From: an archaeon
GTDB lineage: Archaea; Asgardarchaeota; Hermodarchaeia; Hermodarchaeales; Hermodarchaeaceae
DNA: 8,150 bases
Reading direction: 5' to 3'
Assembly (NCBI GenBank): GCA_016550485.1
Contig: JABXGV010000078.1
Location: 1 to 8,150, forward strand
Below the pieces are notes generated by a model that was not told the origin of the DNA, did not search any database, and worked only from the letters and a program-made list of their open reading frames with translations. The translations under genes and the position numbers were made by a program. Shown here in pieces: positions 1 through 5,367 of this stretch (within the stretch, counting starts at the first letter, position 1; each line of letters begins with the position of its first letter).

Positions 1-345
1 ATTTTAGCCGAGTTTGAAACACAAGAACCCAGCATCTATGGTGATAATGGTGTTTACGGATCCGCCGTAACTGCAGTAGTTAAGCGTATCCTTAAGGAGA
101 CCGCTCGAGACATAACAGAAGGCAAAAGTTTTGGACAAAGAACCGAATGGCCTGAGGAATGGCCTGAGGACCCAGATGATCTTCCACCAGCTACACCACA
201 CAAAGCAGAGCGAGGCAGAGATACCGCAACTGGGTGGGGAGTAGTCGACATCGAAAAAATCTGTCGCTTAGAAATTACCAGGAAAAAAATAGTAGATTGG
301 CTGCGCCAATTCACACAGAGGTTTAAGCAAGAGTTTAGATTATAA
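1..345 (+). CDS. C-terminal part of an unrecognised protein (5' end outside window)
   Basis: The frame is open from the first base to a TAA at 343-345 and gives 114 residues with no stop. I do not recognise the protein. The visible part is acidic in the middle, with a Trp/Pro/Glu-rich linker around residues 49-64. It ends in a basic, amphipathic stretch (about residues 84-114) with the look of a terminal helix. Residues 49-56 are a perfect EWPE-EWPE tandem repeat encoded by a 12-base duplication (145-156 and 157-168). The duplication is in frame, so it does not disrupt the reading. The next features on this side (416-799) are on the opposite strand, so the gene ends convergently with them. 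Coding status rests on the open frame and a plausible protein composition; function is unknown. Confidence 0.6.
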   Translation: MLAEFETQEPSIYGDNGVYGSAVTAVVKRILKETARDITEGKSFGQRTEWPEEWPEDPDDLPPATPHKAERGRDTATGWGVVDIEKICRLEITRKKIVDWLRQFTQRFKQEFRL

Positions 346-415
346 ACCATTCGTCAGAGCTCTTTCTCATACCAACGAGTCGATGGAGAAGCCTTTCTAG
401 TGGATATTAGTCGAG

Positions 416-426
416 AAAAAAAGGAG
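416..426 (-). terminator. U7 tract after a long hairpin
   Basis: Seven consecutive T on the minus strand (416-422) follow a GC-rich stem (427-439 with 518-530) after a four-base spacer. Archaeal RNA polymerase terminates at T-runs, and here the transcript would end in the gap before the convergent gene that stops at 345. Confidence 0.45.
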
Positions 427-622
427 CCGGGCCTTCTGAGCACACCTCCTTCGCAAGCGAATGACCCCCAGGGATCGGTTCGCCGAGGTTGGGTGGTTGG
501 TGGCGAAGGAAGGACCATCAGAAGACCCGGGTGGGGAACTAATCCGCTACCGACTGCCTTTTGCCATCCCCGTCTAGGGTGCTCGAGCCTCACTACGGAG
601 CCCTCAAGCACCTCTGGAGGTC
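416..622 (-). ncRNA. Candidate structured RNA ending in a U-tract
   Basis: Read on the minus strand, this stretch folds into successive hairpins. Positions 612-605 pair with 585-578 (8 bp), enclosing further pairs. 571-567 can pair with 537-533. A long stem joins 530-518 to 439-427 (13 bp), followed inward by 513-503 with 454-445 (10 bp, one bulge) and an apical hairpin at 475-486. In two stems the only imperfect pair (432/525 and 584/606) is a G-U wobble if the minus strand is transcribed but a C-A mismatch on the plus strand, so the RNA should be minus-strand. A run of seven U (416-422) follows the long stem by four bases. It begins within four bases of the stop of the small gene at 626-799, so it could be an independent RNA or a structured 3' UTR. 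I looked for hallmarks of SRP RNA (GGAAG loop with GGAGCAG), RNase P RNA and 5S rRNA and found none. The family is unknown. Confidence 0.45.
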
Positions 623-625
623 AGC

Positions 626-799
626 TTAATAGCGTTCTTTGCGGCTTGTCTTAAACCCGAACGCAAAGCGCCGGTTCGGAGTTGGTTTGGGGTTAGCGCC
701 CTGAAGGGTTGCTCGTTCCCCGGTGGAAGCCCGATCGTAGCGGAACATCTTCCCTTTCAGCAAATCTCTTTCCAGATCATATCTTTTGGTTTTAGCCAT
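626..799 (-). CDS. Possible small basic protein, 57 aa
   Basis: The ATG at 797-799 is preceded by GGTGA with eight bases of spacing, a good match to the SD used by metV, which favours a real gene. A GTG start at 835 in the same frame would add twelve residues but lacks such a site. The product is rich in Lys/Arg and aromatics, with a basic N-terminus, an acidic-basic helix-like stretch at about residues 6-20, and a basic Pro/Phe-rich C-terminal half with a PNRRFAFGF segment. This suggests an RNA- or DNA-binding protein, but I do not recognise a family. Two GC-rich hairpins also fall inside the frame (657-679; about 688-720), so part of the open frame could reflect a structured RNA continuing from the one at 416-622. 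Coding is plausible, not secure. Confidence 0.4.
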   Translation of the reverse strand: MAKTKRYDLERDLLKGKMFRYDRASTGERATLQGANPKPTPNRRFAFGFKTSRKERY

Positions 800-868
800 T
801 TTTTTCTTCACCTGACCACCGGGTTTGGTAGTCACGCTAACCTACCCCAAGGCGAGATATGAATACGC

Positions 869-988
869 CTTAGCTAGAAAGTGCAATAACCGGCTCAGAA
901 AACGTCTTTTTGTCCAGAATTTGAATCTCTGAGTGCAAAAAACGGTCTGGACCTAGTTTCTGCTCTGAAACGGCTCTAAACAGAGGCT
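869..988 (+). repeat. Direct repeat, copy A (partner 1246-1368)
   Basis: This segment aligns over its whole length with 1246-1368. Shared blocks include CTTAGCT, AGTGCAA, CGGCTCA, TTTGAATC, GAGTGCAAAAAA-CGGTC, ACCTAGTTT and TGCTCTGAAAC. The internal hairpin is kept although its loop differs: here GGTC-TG-GACC sits inside a longer GCAAAAAAC / GTTTCTGC stem (935-963). Next comes a small CTCT-AAAC-AGAG hairpin, replaced in the partner by a CCG/CGG stem. Similarity is moderate, so the duplication is old. Confidence 0.7.
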
Positions 989-1046
989 AGAGCTTGCTAG
1001 ATTTCGTAAGACAATACTGTTTGCCGCCCATTTCGCAATACTAAGA

Positions 1047-1078
1047 TGCTAGAGGACACCTCGCGGCGTCCTCTAGCA
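1047..1078. repeat. Perfect 11-bp inverted repeat
   Basis: TGCTAGAGGAC (1047-1057) and GTCCTCTAGCA (1068-1078) are exact complements separated by ten bases. This is the strongest local stem in the gene-free stretch, and it lies between the two direct repeats. No T-run follows on the plus strand, so it is not an obvious terminator. It could be an RNA stem, a protein-binding palindrome or the core of a small element. Confidence 0.7.
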
Positions 1079-1245
1079 GTCCTAGCGGTTCTGTAATATC
1101 TCTCTTTACAGAGGTTTTACGGATGCAGGCAAAAGTAATTACTAGATTGACCCGGCAGATTAACGCTCAGCAGGAGCATTCGTTCGCCGGGCTGTGTTGT
1201 CGTCGATAACACCGCAAAGCACTCTGGGGGGTTATATCAATCCAA

Positions 1246-1368
1246 CTTAGCTTGTTAGTGCAAGAAACGGCTCAATAAACAGCGATTCTGCCGTTTTTTG
1301 AATCACCGAGTGCAAAAAAACGGTCAAGAACCTAGTTTTTGCTCTGAAACCGCTTAAAACGGGGCTTC
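1246..1368 (+). repeat. Direct repeat, copy B (partner 869-988)
   Basis: This is the second copy of the repeat at 869-988, in the same orientation about 380 bases further on. Its central hairpin (1312-1342) pairs GCAAAA..AC with GT..TTTTGC and GGT with ACC around a CAAGA loop. The first third can also form AACGGC/GCCGTT with CAG/CTG nested inside (about 1265-1295), a stem that copy A does not keep. It ends about 90 bases before the start of the interrupted regulator at 1456. Confidence 0.7.
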
Positions 1369-1393
1369 GGTGGCCTTCAAAGTTCAGAGCATG

Positions 1394-1429
1394 AGAGGTA
1401 ATCTAGAAGGTTCAAATCAGAGTACCTCT
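1394..1429. repeat. 7-bp inverted repeat upstream of the interrupted regulator
   Basis: AGAGGTA (1394-1400) and TACCTCT (1423-1429) are exact complements 22 bases apart, 27 bases before the ATG of the winged-helix regulator. The position suits an operator for autoregulation, but a single palindrome is weak evidence. The spacer contains GGTTCAAATC, a T-arm-like string that I do not regard as a tRNA. Confidence 0.35.
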
Positions 1430-1455
1430 GTTGTGTACATTGGAGAAGTGGTCTT

Positions 1456-1746
1456 ATGGATTTAGATGGACAGGATGTACTCGAAGACGTGCTAGGCGAT
1501 CGGGATGCTAGTGTACTGCATTTGATTGGGGCTGAGAGCCTCGCACGGTTTACCTTCGAAGGACTGAAGCGGCGGTTGGGCATGCATTCGGAAACCCTGT
1601 CGCGGATGCTCTACCGGCTCGAAGAGTAGGGATTGCTGGAGAAAGGTGTGGACGGTTACGGTGTGACGGACAAGGTCAAAGAACGCTTCCAGCAATATCC
1701 TACCAGTCATGGAATCCAGGGTATTCCTATCTTACTAAGGATTTAG
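1456..1746 (+). pseudogene. Small winged-helix regulator interrupted by an in-frame TAG
   Basis: The ATG at 1456 follows GGAG (1442-1445) at ten bases. Residues 1-57 run through a typical winged-helix DNA-binding core: helix ending SLARFTFEGL, then KRRLGMHSETLSRMLYRLEE, the turn and recognition helix of an MarR/ArsR-like fold. A TAG at 1627-1629 stops it exactly where such proteins continue with a short linker. The same frame resumes with GLLEKG.DGYGVT, the expected wing, and runs to a TAG at 1744-1746 (96 codons plus stop). The domain is therefore split by one nonsense codon, probably from CAG, GAG or AAG. A pseudogene is the simplest reading. Decoding of TAG as an amino acid is less likely because metF also ends in TAG. 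The role, if functional, would be transcriptional regulation. Confidence 0.65.
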
Positions 1747-1810
1747 TTCCAAGCAGTAGGCAATCTGTTTTGAATAACCAGCTAAAATCAACGACAATCT
1801 TGGAAGAAGA

Positions 1811-2833
1811 TTACAGGTGTATACCTTCCAGCAGCTCTTGTAGCCGGAGGTCCCGAAGACTGGGGTAGCTCTTGGAGGGGAACCCAAAGATGGGAGTCGC
1901 CGATTCCACGTAGGGGGCTTGATGGGCTTTCTTCACGATGTGAGTGGCCTCACGCATATGTTCAACGATGAACACGCAGAACACGAGGGGTTCTCTAGCA
2001 GTAGCGTAGGCATACCAGAATTCCAGCGGGAACTCGGTTTTAAGCCACTCGACGATTTCTCCAAGCTTCCCGGCTTCGTCCCATTTAATTCGTACAATGA
2101 AGGCTAGCCCTCCACCCGCATTAAGATTCCACACAACGCGAAAATGGATACTGGCCTGCCGAGTTCGTAGATCGCCAATGGATTGTTGTTGGATAGAAAA
2201 CTCGGGAATGGAGCCACCCTCGCCAAGAAAGCTCCTTATGATGCGCCTGACGCGTTTGGGTGTGAGTCGGGTTCTCCGTGCAATCTCTGCGATAGGCATC
2301 CGCGCATCTTCCTTGAGACAGTAGAGCACCTTCAAGTCCATCTGTGAGAAGTCCCGTTTGCTCCCCTTTTCTACGATTAACGTGTGCATCTCGACATCAG
2401 TAACTCCGTCCACCTGGCGTAAGAACCGCCCCAGTTCAGCAAGCCCACTCGCCCCCTGATATTCAGCGAATAGCAGAGCGGCGCCGTCGGAAAGGTAGCT
2501 AGCTGTGTACACCATAGGATTTGCCCCCAGCTCATCCAAGAAGTCATCGCTGTCAATAGGTCGATTATTTGTGAGGATGGCGAGGGCAATCTCGGCATCT
2601 AGCATGGCGAGACTGAGATAGATGCTGAACCGAAGAATAACCCCGGACTCGATGAGCCTATCGAGACGCTTCTTGATCGCGTTCACGGTAAGCCCGAGCT
2701 TATTCGCTAATGTCTGATAGGACATGCGGCAGTTAGTATTCAACTCGAGAATGATACGCTTATCAATCAAGTCCACCGCTGCCACCGACCTCATCGTGGC
2801 TAGCCCATCGCCCGAACCAAGCCGATAACGCAT
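1811..2833 (-). CDS. Transcriptional regulator with two Lrp/AsnC-type HTH domains
   Basis: The 340-residue product carries two winged-HTH units. The first (about residues 20-68) reads DLIDKRIILEL, then SYQTLANKLGLTVNAIKKR and a wing. The second (about 162-212) reads DLKVLYCL, then PIAEIARRTRLTPKRVRRII. Each is followed by a beta/alpha segment (about 69-155 and 225-320) that could be a degenerate Lrp-type dimerisation or effector domain. Ordinary Lrp proteins have one HTH and about 150 residues, so this is a fused double form of a kind common in archaea. It is expected to bind DNA in the cytoplasm; its ligand and targets are unknown. A BRE/TATA-like element at 2849-2861 lies about 22 bases before the ATG at 2833, consistent with a leaderless transcript. 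The Met at residue 14 (2794) is an alternative start. It converges on the interrupted regulator at 1456-1746. Confidence 0.85.
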   Translation of the reverse strand: MRYRLGSGDGLATMRSVAAVDLIDKRIILELNTNCRMSYQTLANKLGLTVNAIKKRLDRLIESGVILRFSIYLSLAMLDAEIALAILTNNRPIDSDDFLDELGANPMVYTASYLSDGAALLFAEYQGASGLAELGRFLRQVDGVTDVEMHTLIVEKGSKRDFSQMDLKVLYCLKEDARMPIAEIARRTRLTPKRVRRIIRSFLGEGGSIPEFSIQQQSIGDLRTRQASIHFRVVWNLNAGGGLAFIVRIKWDEAGKLGEIVEWLKTEFPLEFWYAYATAREPLVFCVFIVEHMREATHIVKKAHQAPYVESATPIFGFPSKSYPSLRDLRLQELLEGIHL

Positions 2834-2848
2834 ATTAAACTTACAACG

Positions 2849-2861
2849 TTAAAAAGTTTCC
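2849..2861 (-). promoter_or_regulatory. BRE/TATA-like promoter of the double-HTH regulator
   Basis: On the minus strand GGAAAC is followed by TTTTTAA, a purine-rich BRE plus an archaeal TATA-like box. Its centre is about 22 bases before the ATG at 2833, so transcription would begin at or near the start codon. Confidence 0.5.
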
Positions 2862-2942
2862 AATGACACCCCGCCCCGAAGAAACAGCCCAGACCACACC
2901 CACCTCTCATCGAGTGACCCCACACTATTCACGCTTTTAAGG

Positions 2943-3101
2943 AGAACAACACCTAATACAGATGGGGTGGTTCCTACGCAAGGTACTACTGCTTGGTCCC
3001 CTCTGCTGAATCCTTTAATATTAGGTATGGCAATCGTGATAATATCAATCGTCATCGCCGTCATCATTATTATCGTGTGTATGTTGCGTCGACAGAGGTA
3101 A
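2943..3101 (+). pseudogene. Stranded C-terminal membrane anchor of a surface protein
   Basis: The plus frame ending at TAA 3099-3101 has a Thr/Pro/Asp-rich stretch, then a hydrophobic helix of about 25 residues (roughly 3006-3086, ILGMAIVIISIVIAV and onward). It finishes with a short basic tail, LRRQR. This is the usual C-terminus of archaeal cell-surface proteins: an extracellular low-complexity stalk, one membrane span and a positive cytoplasmic end. No start codon with a good ribosome site precedes it and no signal peptide or extracellular domain is present. A short ATG frame just upstream (2863-2940, 25 codons, also Thr/Pro-rich) is in a different phase, which fits a frameshifted relic. 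It lies directly against the promoter of the double-HTH regulator, so most of the original gene has been lost. Confidence 0.5.
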
Positions 3102-3399
3102 GAGTCGCAGTAATCGTTACGATGTTAGGCGACTAATTATTACAAATCCTCCACTTTTTTTCTGAACGCTCTGTGACGAGCCAACGGTACTTGAAAGACC
3201 GGACAGGAGAGCGTATCTTTAGTTTGAAAAAAGGCAAGAGAAAGAGGGCTCTACGCGAGTATTGAACTAACCTTGACGCCTTCACAGACTCAATAAGCGT
3301 CTGCTGTAGTGTTGCGCTGAATCGGGGGCTTGGTGGGTTCTTGTGTGAGAAGAGGGTTTAAGGTGGGGTGTGCCCTAGCGATGCAAGTGATTGGCTCCG
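3102..3399. other. Intergenic stretch upstream of the MBL hydrolase
   Basis: No supported gene. A T7 run occurs at about 3155-3161. GACGC/GCGTC and CAGAC/GTCTG can form short stems near 3277-3304, and 3320-3375 is G-rich on the plus strand. TTTAAG at 3357-3362 is a possible TATA box about 40 bases before the ATG at 3400. A 74-codon open frame on the minus strand (about 3136-3357) has no ATG and no recognisable content. Confidence 0.4.
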
Positions 3400-4206
3400 A
3401 TGTTTGACGTAGAGGTCTTCGACGACACAGTAACCTGCATCAAAACCGCGACGAAAATGGGTGATGCTGCTATCATGTGGGCGTACGCCTACCAACTAGG
3501 TGATGCCCTGTTTGATGCAGGGTGCATGAATGCCTACGACGAACTCTGTGCCTACACCGGTACACCTAGAATCAAGCGCGTGTTTGTGAGCCATGGTCAC
3601 GAAGACCACTATGGTGGATGTCCAGCATTTCTCCCAAGGGCCAGAATCTTTGCAGGACCTATCACAACTCAGATCCTGCAAGAACCTCCCAAGCTCCCTC
3701 AGTTCTTTGCCTTTGTGTGGGGTCAACCCGTACCACTTACCGATGTGGTGCCTATACCCGACGAGATTGACGTAGGGGATTTCAGCTTCGAGGTGATTGA
3801 CCTGTCCGGGCATATGAAGGAGATGTTCGGTTTCTGGGAACCGCGTCAAGGCTGGCTGTTCTCCGCTGACGCAGTGCCCCTGCCTTCACGAAAACGAATG
3901 GCTATGCCAGAAGAAAACCTCCCAAAAATGATTACACGAATGGCACAAATCATCGCCCTGAAACCCAAAGTCCTCTTCGATGGACATCGCGGCCCAATCA
4001 GAGAGCCAGAGGAACACATTCAAACGCGTATTGATTTTCTTACAGACCTTCAGCAACAAATCCAGAAACTCGGAGAAGAAGGCAAGACCCTAACACAAAT
4101 CAAGGACATCCTTAACTTCCCAGAGCCATGGTACCTGCCTCAAACCAAAGAGCGATTTGGAATCGAACATCTTATTCGATCATTTCTTCAAGACAACTCT
4201 GAATGA
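3400..4206 (+). CDS. Metallo-beta-lactamase-fold hydrolase
   Basis: The 268-residue protein has the full set of metal ligands of this superfamily. HGHEDH gives H65, H67, D69 and H70; SGH gives H138; SAD gives D157; DGH gives H196. It should therefore bind two metal ions, probably zinc, and hydrolyse an ester, thioester or phosphodiester in the cytoplasm; there is no signal peptide. The C-terminal 70 residues are helical, as in LACTB2/RNase Z-like members with a substrate-guiding C-terminal domain. The substrate cannot be told. I chose ATG 3400 because GTGA lies nine bases upstream (3387-3390); TTG 3391 is an in-frame alternative. A second ATG at 3381 is out of frame and hits TGA at 3405, which could mean a slightly longer ancestral N-terminus with a one-base slip. 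Confidence 0.85.
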   Translation: MFDVEVFDDTVTCIKTATKMGDAAIMWAYAYQLGDALFDAGCMNAYDELCAYTGTPRIKRVFVSHGHEDHYGGCPAFLPRARIFAGPITTQILQEPPKLPQFFAFVWGQPVPLTDVVPIPDEIDVGDFSFEVIDLSGHMKEMFGFWEPRQGWLFSADAVPLPSRKRMAMPEENLPKMITRMAQIIALKPKVLFDGHRGPIREPEEHIQTRIDFLTDLQQQIQKLGEEGKTLTQIKDILNFPEPWYLPQTKERFGIEHLIRSFLQDNSE

Positions 4207-4240
4207 TAATAGACCCTTCTCCTACGGTTCTGCACTAACA

Positions 4241-4510
4241 CTATTTGATGATATGAATTTGGGTGTCCCGTTTAAGGCGTGTCTGAATCCTTGAAGCGAA
4301 AATCCTGACATGCCTCCAAGCCGCAGGTTCATCGGTTGTTGGTATGATACACCGAACCAGGAGGTGATGGTTAGGGAGTACAGACATGTCGCCCCAGATT
4401 TCCACCTTCAGTTCTTCAGCGATTTCTCGAATCACACTACGAAAATAGTCTGCCAATTCTCGGAGGTCCCCTCCGTTCGAGTAAACCCAGACAAAAAATC
4501 GTGTCGCCAT
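4241..4510 (-). CDS. Small unrecognised protein, 89 aa, possible ferredoxin-like fold
   Basis: I do not recognise this protein. Its predicted order is beta (RFFVWVYS), long alpha (about residues 14-36), beta, beta (HHLLVRCIIP), alpha (about 58-79), beta (TQIHIIK). This beta-alpha-beta-beta-alpha-beta order would suit a compact ferredoxin-like domain. It has a single Cys, so a metal or Fe-S site is unlikely. The ATG at 4508-4510 is preceded by GAGAGG on the minus strand. An ATG 117 bases upstream in frame would add a less protein-like extension with no better ribosome site. It ends 34 bases after the MBL hydrolase (convergent) and is divergent from metV. Its coding status rests on the well-formed alternation of secondary structure. 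Confidence 0.6.
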   Translation of the reverse strand: MATRFFVWVYSNGGDLRELADYFRSVIREIAEELKVEIWGDMSVLPNHHLLVRCIIPTTDEPAAWRHVRIFASRIQTRLKRDTQIHIIK

Positions 4511-4648
4511 TATCCCAGCCTCTCTAACCCAGATATCTGCTGAAAGCGTGCCAGAGCTCCGTGCTAGCGAGAAGATGGTAAAGAAGAGGCTATTAGAACC
4601 TTTGCCAACCTTCGGAAGCCCGCTCACACGCTACAGGAGTTTGAATTA

Positions 4649-4664
4649 GGCAAATGTATATACC
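4649..4664 (+). promoter_or_regulatory. BRE/TATA-like promoter of metVF
   Basis: GGCAAATG runs directly into TATATA (4657-4662). The box is about 50 bases before the metV ATG, giving a short leader that carries the GGTGA SD (4700-4704). Confidence 0.5.
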
Positions 4665-4710
4665 CTCAAGTAATATCCCATCTCAGTGCCTACGTACTCG
4701 GTGACAGAAT

Positions 4711-5367
4711 ATGATTATCCCGAAGCAAAAACCCCTTGAAGAAATCCTGCAGCTCACCGATGCCTTCGAAAACATCCTTGTAATCGGTTGTGACGGCTGC
4801 AGTGGCATCTACCAAGTCGGTGGAGTCAAACAAGCAGAAACCCTAGCGACACTCATCCGTATGGCACGAAAGCTGCAAGGGAAACCGGTTGAGGTGCGGC
4901 ATACCCTTGTGCTGCGGCAATGCGACCGCCAACTAGTAGCGACCACCCTCCGCCCACAGCTCGAAAATACAGACCTGTTATTGTCCCTGGCCTGCGGAGT
5001 AGGACCCCAAACTCTTGTCGATGTCTTTCCCGATATCCAAGTCCTGACCGCCGTGGACACCTTCGGGATGGGGGGCAAAGACCGAGAACTAGGTCACTAC
5101 TTCGAATACTGCAGAGGCTGCGGCGACTGCCTCCTCAACGAAACGGGCGGCATCTGCCCCATGACCCGCTGCCCCAAAGCCCTCGCCAACGGTCCCTGCG
5201 GCGGCATGCGCGACGGCAAATGCGAAGTCGGCGACTACAAGAACGACTGCGCCTGGTATCTCATCTACCAGCGCCTCAAAGCCCAAGGGCGGCTGGACCT
5301 CTTCACCAAGTACCGACCCCCACGCGACTGGCGCATCGCCCAATCCCCACGGAAGGTGGAACTGTAA
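4711..5367 (+). CDS. metV: Methylene-tetrahydrofolate reductase, zinc/Fe-S subunit MetV
   Basis: The 218-residue protein is the MetV partner of MetF in two-subunit methylene-tetrahydrofolate reductases, which make methyl-tetrahydrofolate in the methyl branch of one-carbon metabolism and the Wood-Ljungdahl pathway. The N-terminal half (1-125) has GCDGC (C27, C30) plus C71 and C95. The C-terminal half is the characteristic cysteine-rich MTHFR C-terminal domain, with C134, C137, C140, C149, C154, C163, C171 and C180 including YCRGCGDC and ANGPCGG. Twelve cysteines suit metal and cluster binding known in this family. GGTGA (4700-4704) lies six bases before ATG. The stop overlaps the metF start by one base (TAATG), implying a co-translated complex. 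Codon use becomes strongly C-ending after about 5095, matching the first part of metF. Confidence 0.88.
   Translation: MIIPKQKPLEEILQLTDAFENILVIGCDGCSGIYQVGGVKQAETLATLIRMARKLQGKPVEVRHTLVLRQCDRQLVATTLRPQLENTDLLLSLACGVGPQTLVDVFPDIQVLTAVDTFGMGGKDRELGHYFEYCRGCGDCLLNETGGICPMTRCPKALANGPCGGMRDGKCEVGDYKNDCAWYLIYQRLKAQGRLDLFTKYRPPRDWRIAQSPRKVEL

Larger units (their letters stand above)
840..1455. other. Gene-free, hairpin-rich stretch with flanking direct repeats
   Basis: No convincing gene is visible in about 600 bases. The only ATG frame of note (1123-1209, 28 codons) resembles nothing I know. The stretch contains two diverged direct repeats (869-988 and 1246-1368). Between them lie a perfect 11-bp inverted repeat (1047-1078), TCTGTAA/TTACAGA (1090-1112), a nested CCCGGC/GCCGGG hairpin (1151-1191) containing GCTC/GAGC, and GTGTT/AACAC (1194-1212). 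Such a density of stems suggests a non-autonomous mobile element or one or more structured RNAs. I cannot decide between these from one copy. Confidence 0.5.

Noticed and set aside
354..611. 85-codon open frame on the minus strand
   Set aside because: It covers the long hairpin and the U7 tract, has no recognisable protein features, and the stem evidence supports RNA instead.
400..654. 84-codon open frame on the plus strand
   Set aside because: It runs opposite to the strand favoured by the G-U pairs and its product has no domain-like pattern.
1123..1209. 28-codon frame on the plus strand
   Set aside because: It is short, unlike any family I know, and lies inside a hairpin-rich non-coding stretch.
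1394..1429. tRNA gene
   Set aside because: GGTTCAAATC resembles a T-arm, but the flanks do not pair as a T-stem, and the two 7-base arms are only 22 bases apart with no D-arm or anticodon arm.
1627..1629. Pyrrolysine codon
   Set aside because: Possible, but metF and its remnant also end in TAG, and no pyl genes are in the window. A nonsense mutation is simpler.
1377..1710. Two overlapping minus-strand frames
   Set aside because: They are shadows of the plus-strand winged-helix regulator, whose domain sequence is recognisable on both sides of its TAG.
2849..3067. 72-codon open frame on the minus strand
   Set aside because: The plus-strand reading gives a clear membrane anchor with basic tail; this frame also overlaps the BRE/TATA element of the regulator.
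3136..3357. 74-codon open frame without ATG on the minus strand
   Set aside because: There is no start, no ribosome site and no recognisable motif; the length is compatible with chance.
4920..5366. Upstream extension of the metF frame
   Set aside because: It lies entirely inside metV in another phase and is Arg/Pro-rich. The TAATG overlap and SD place the metF start at 5367.
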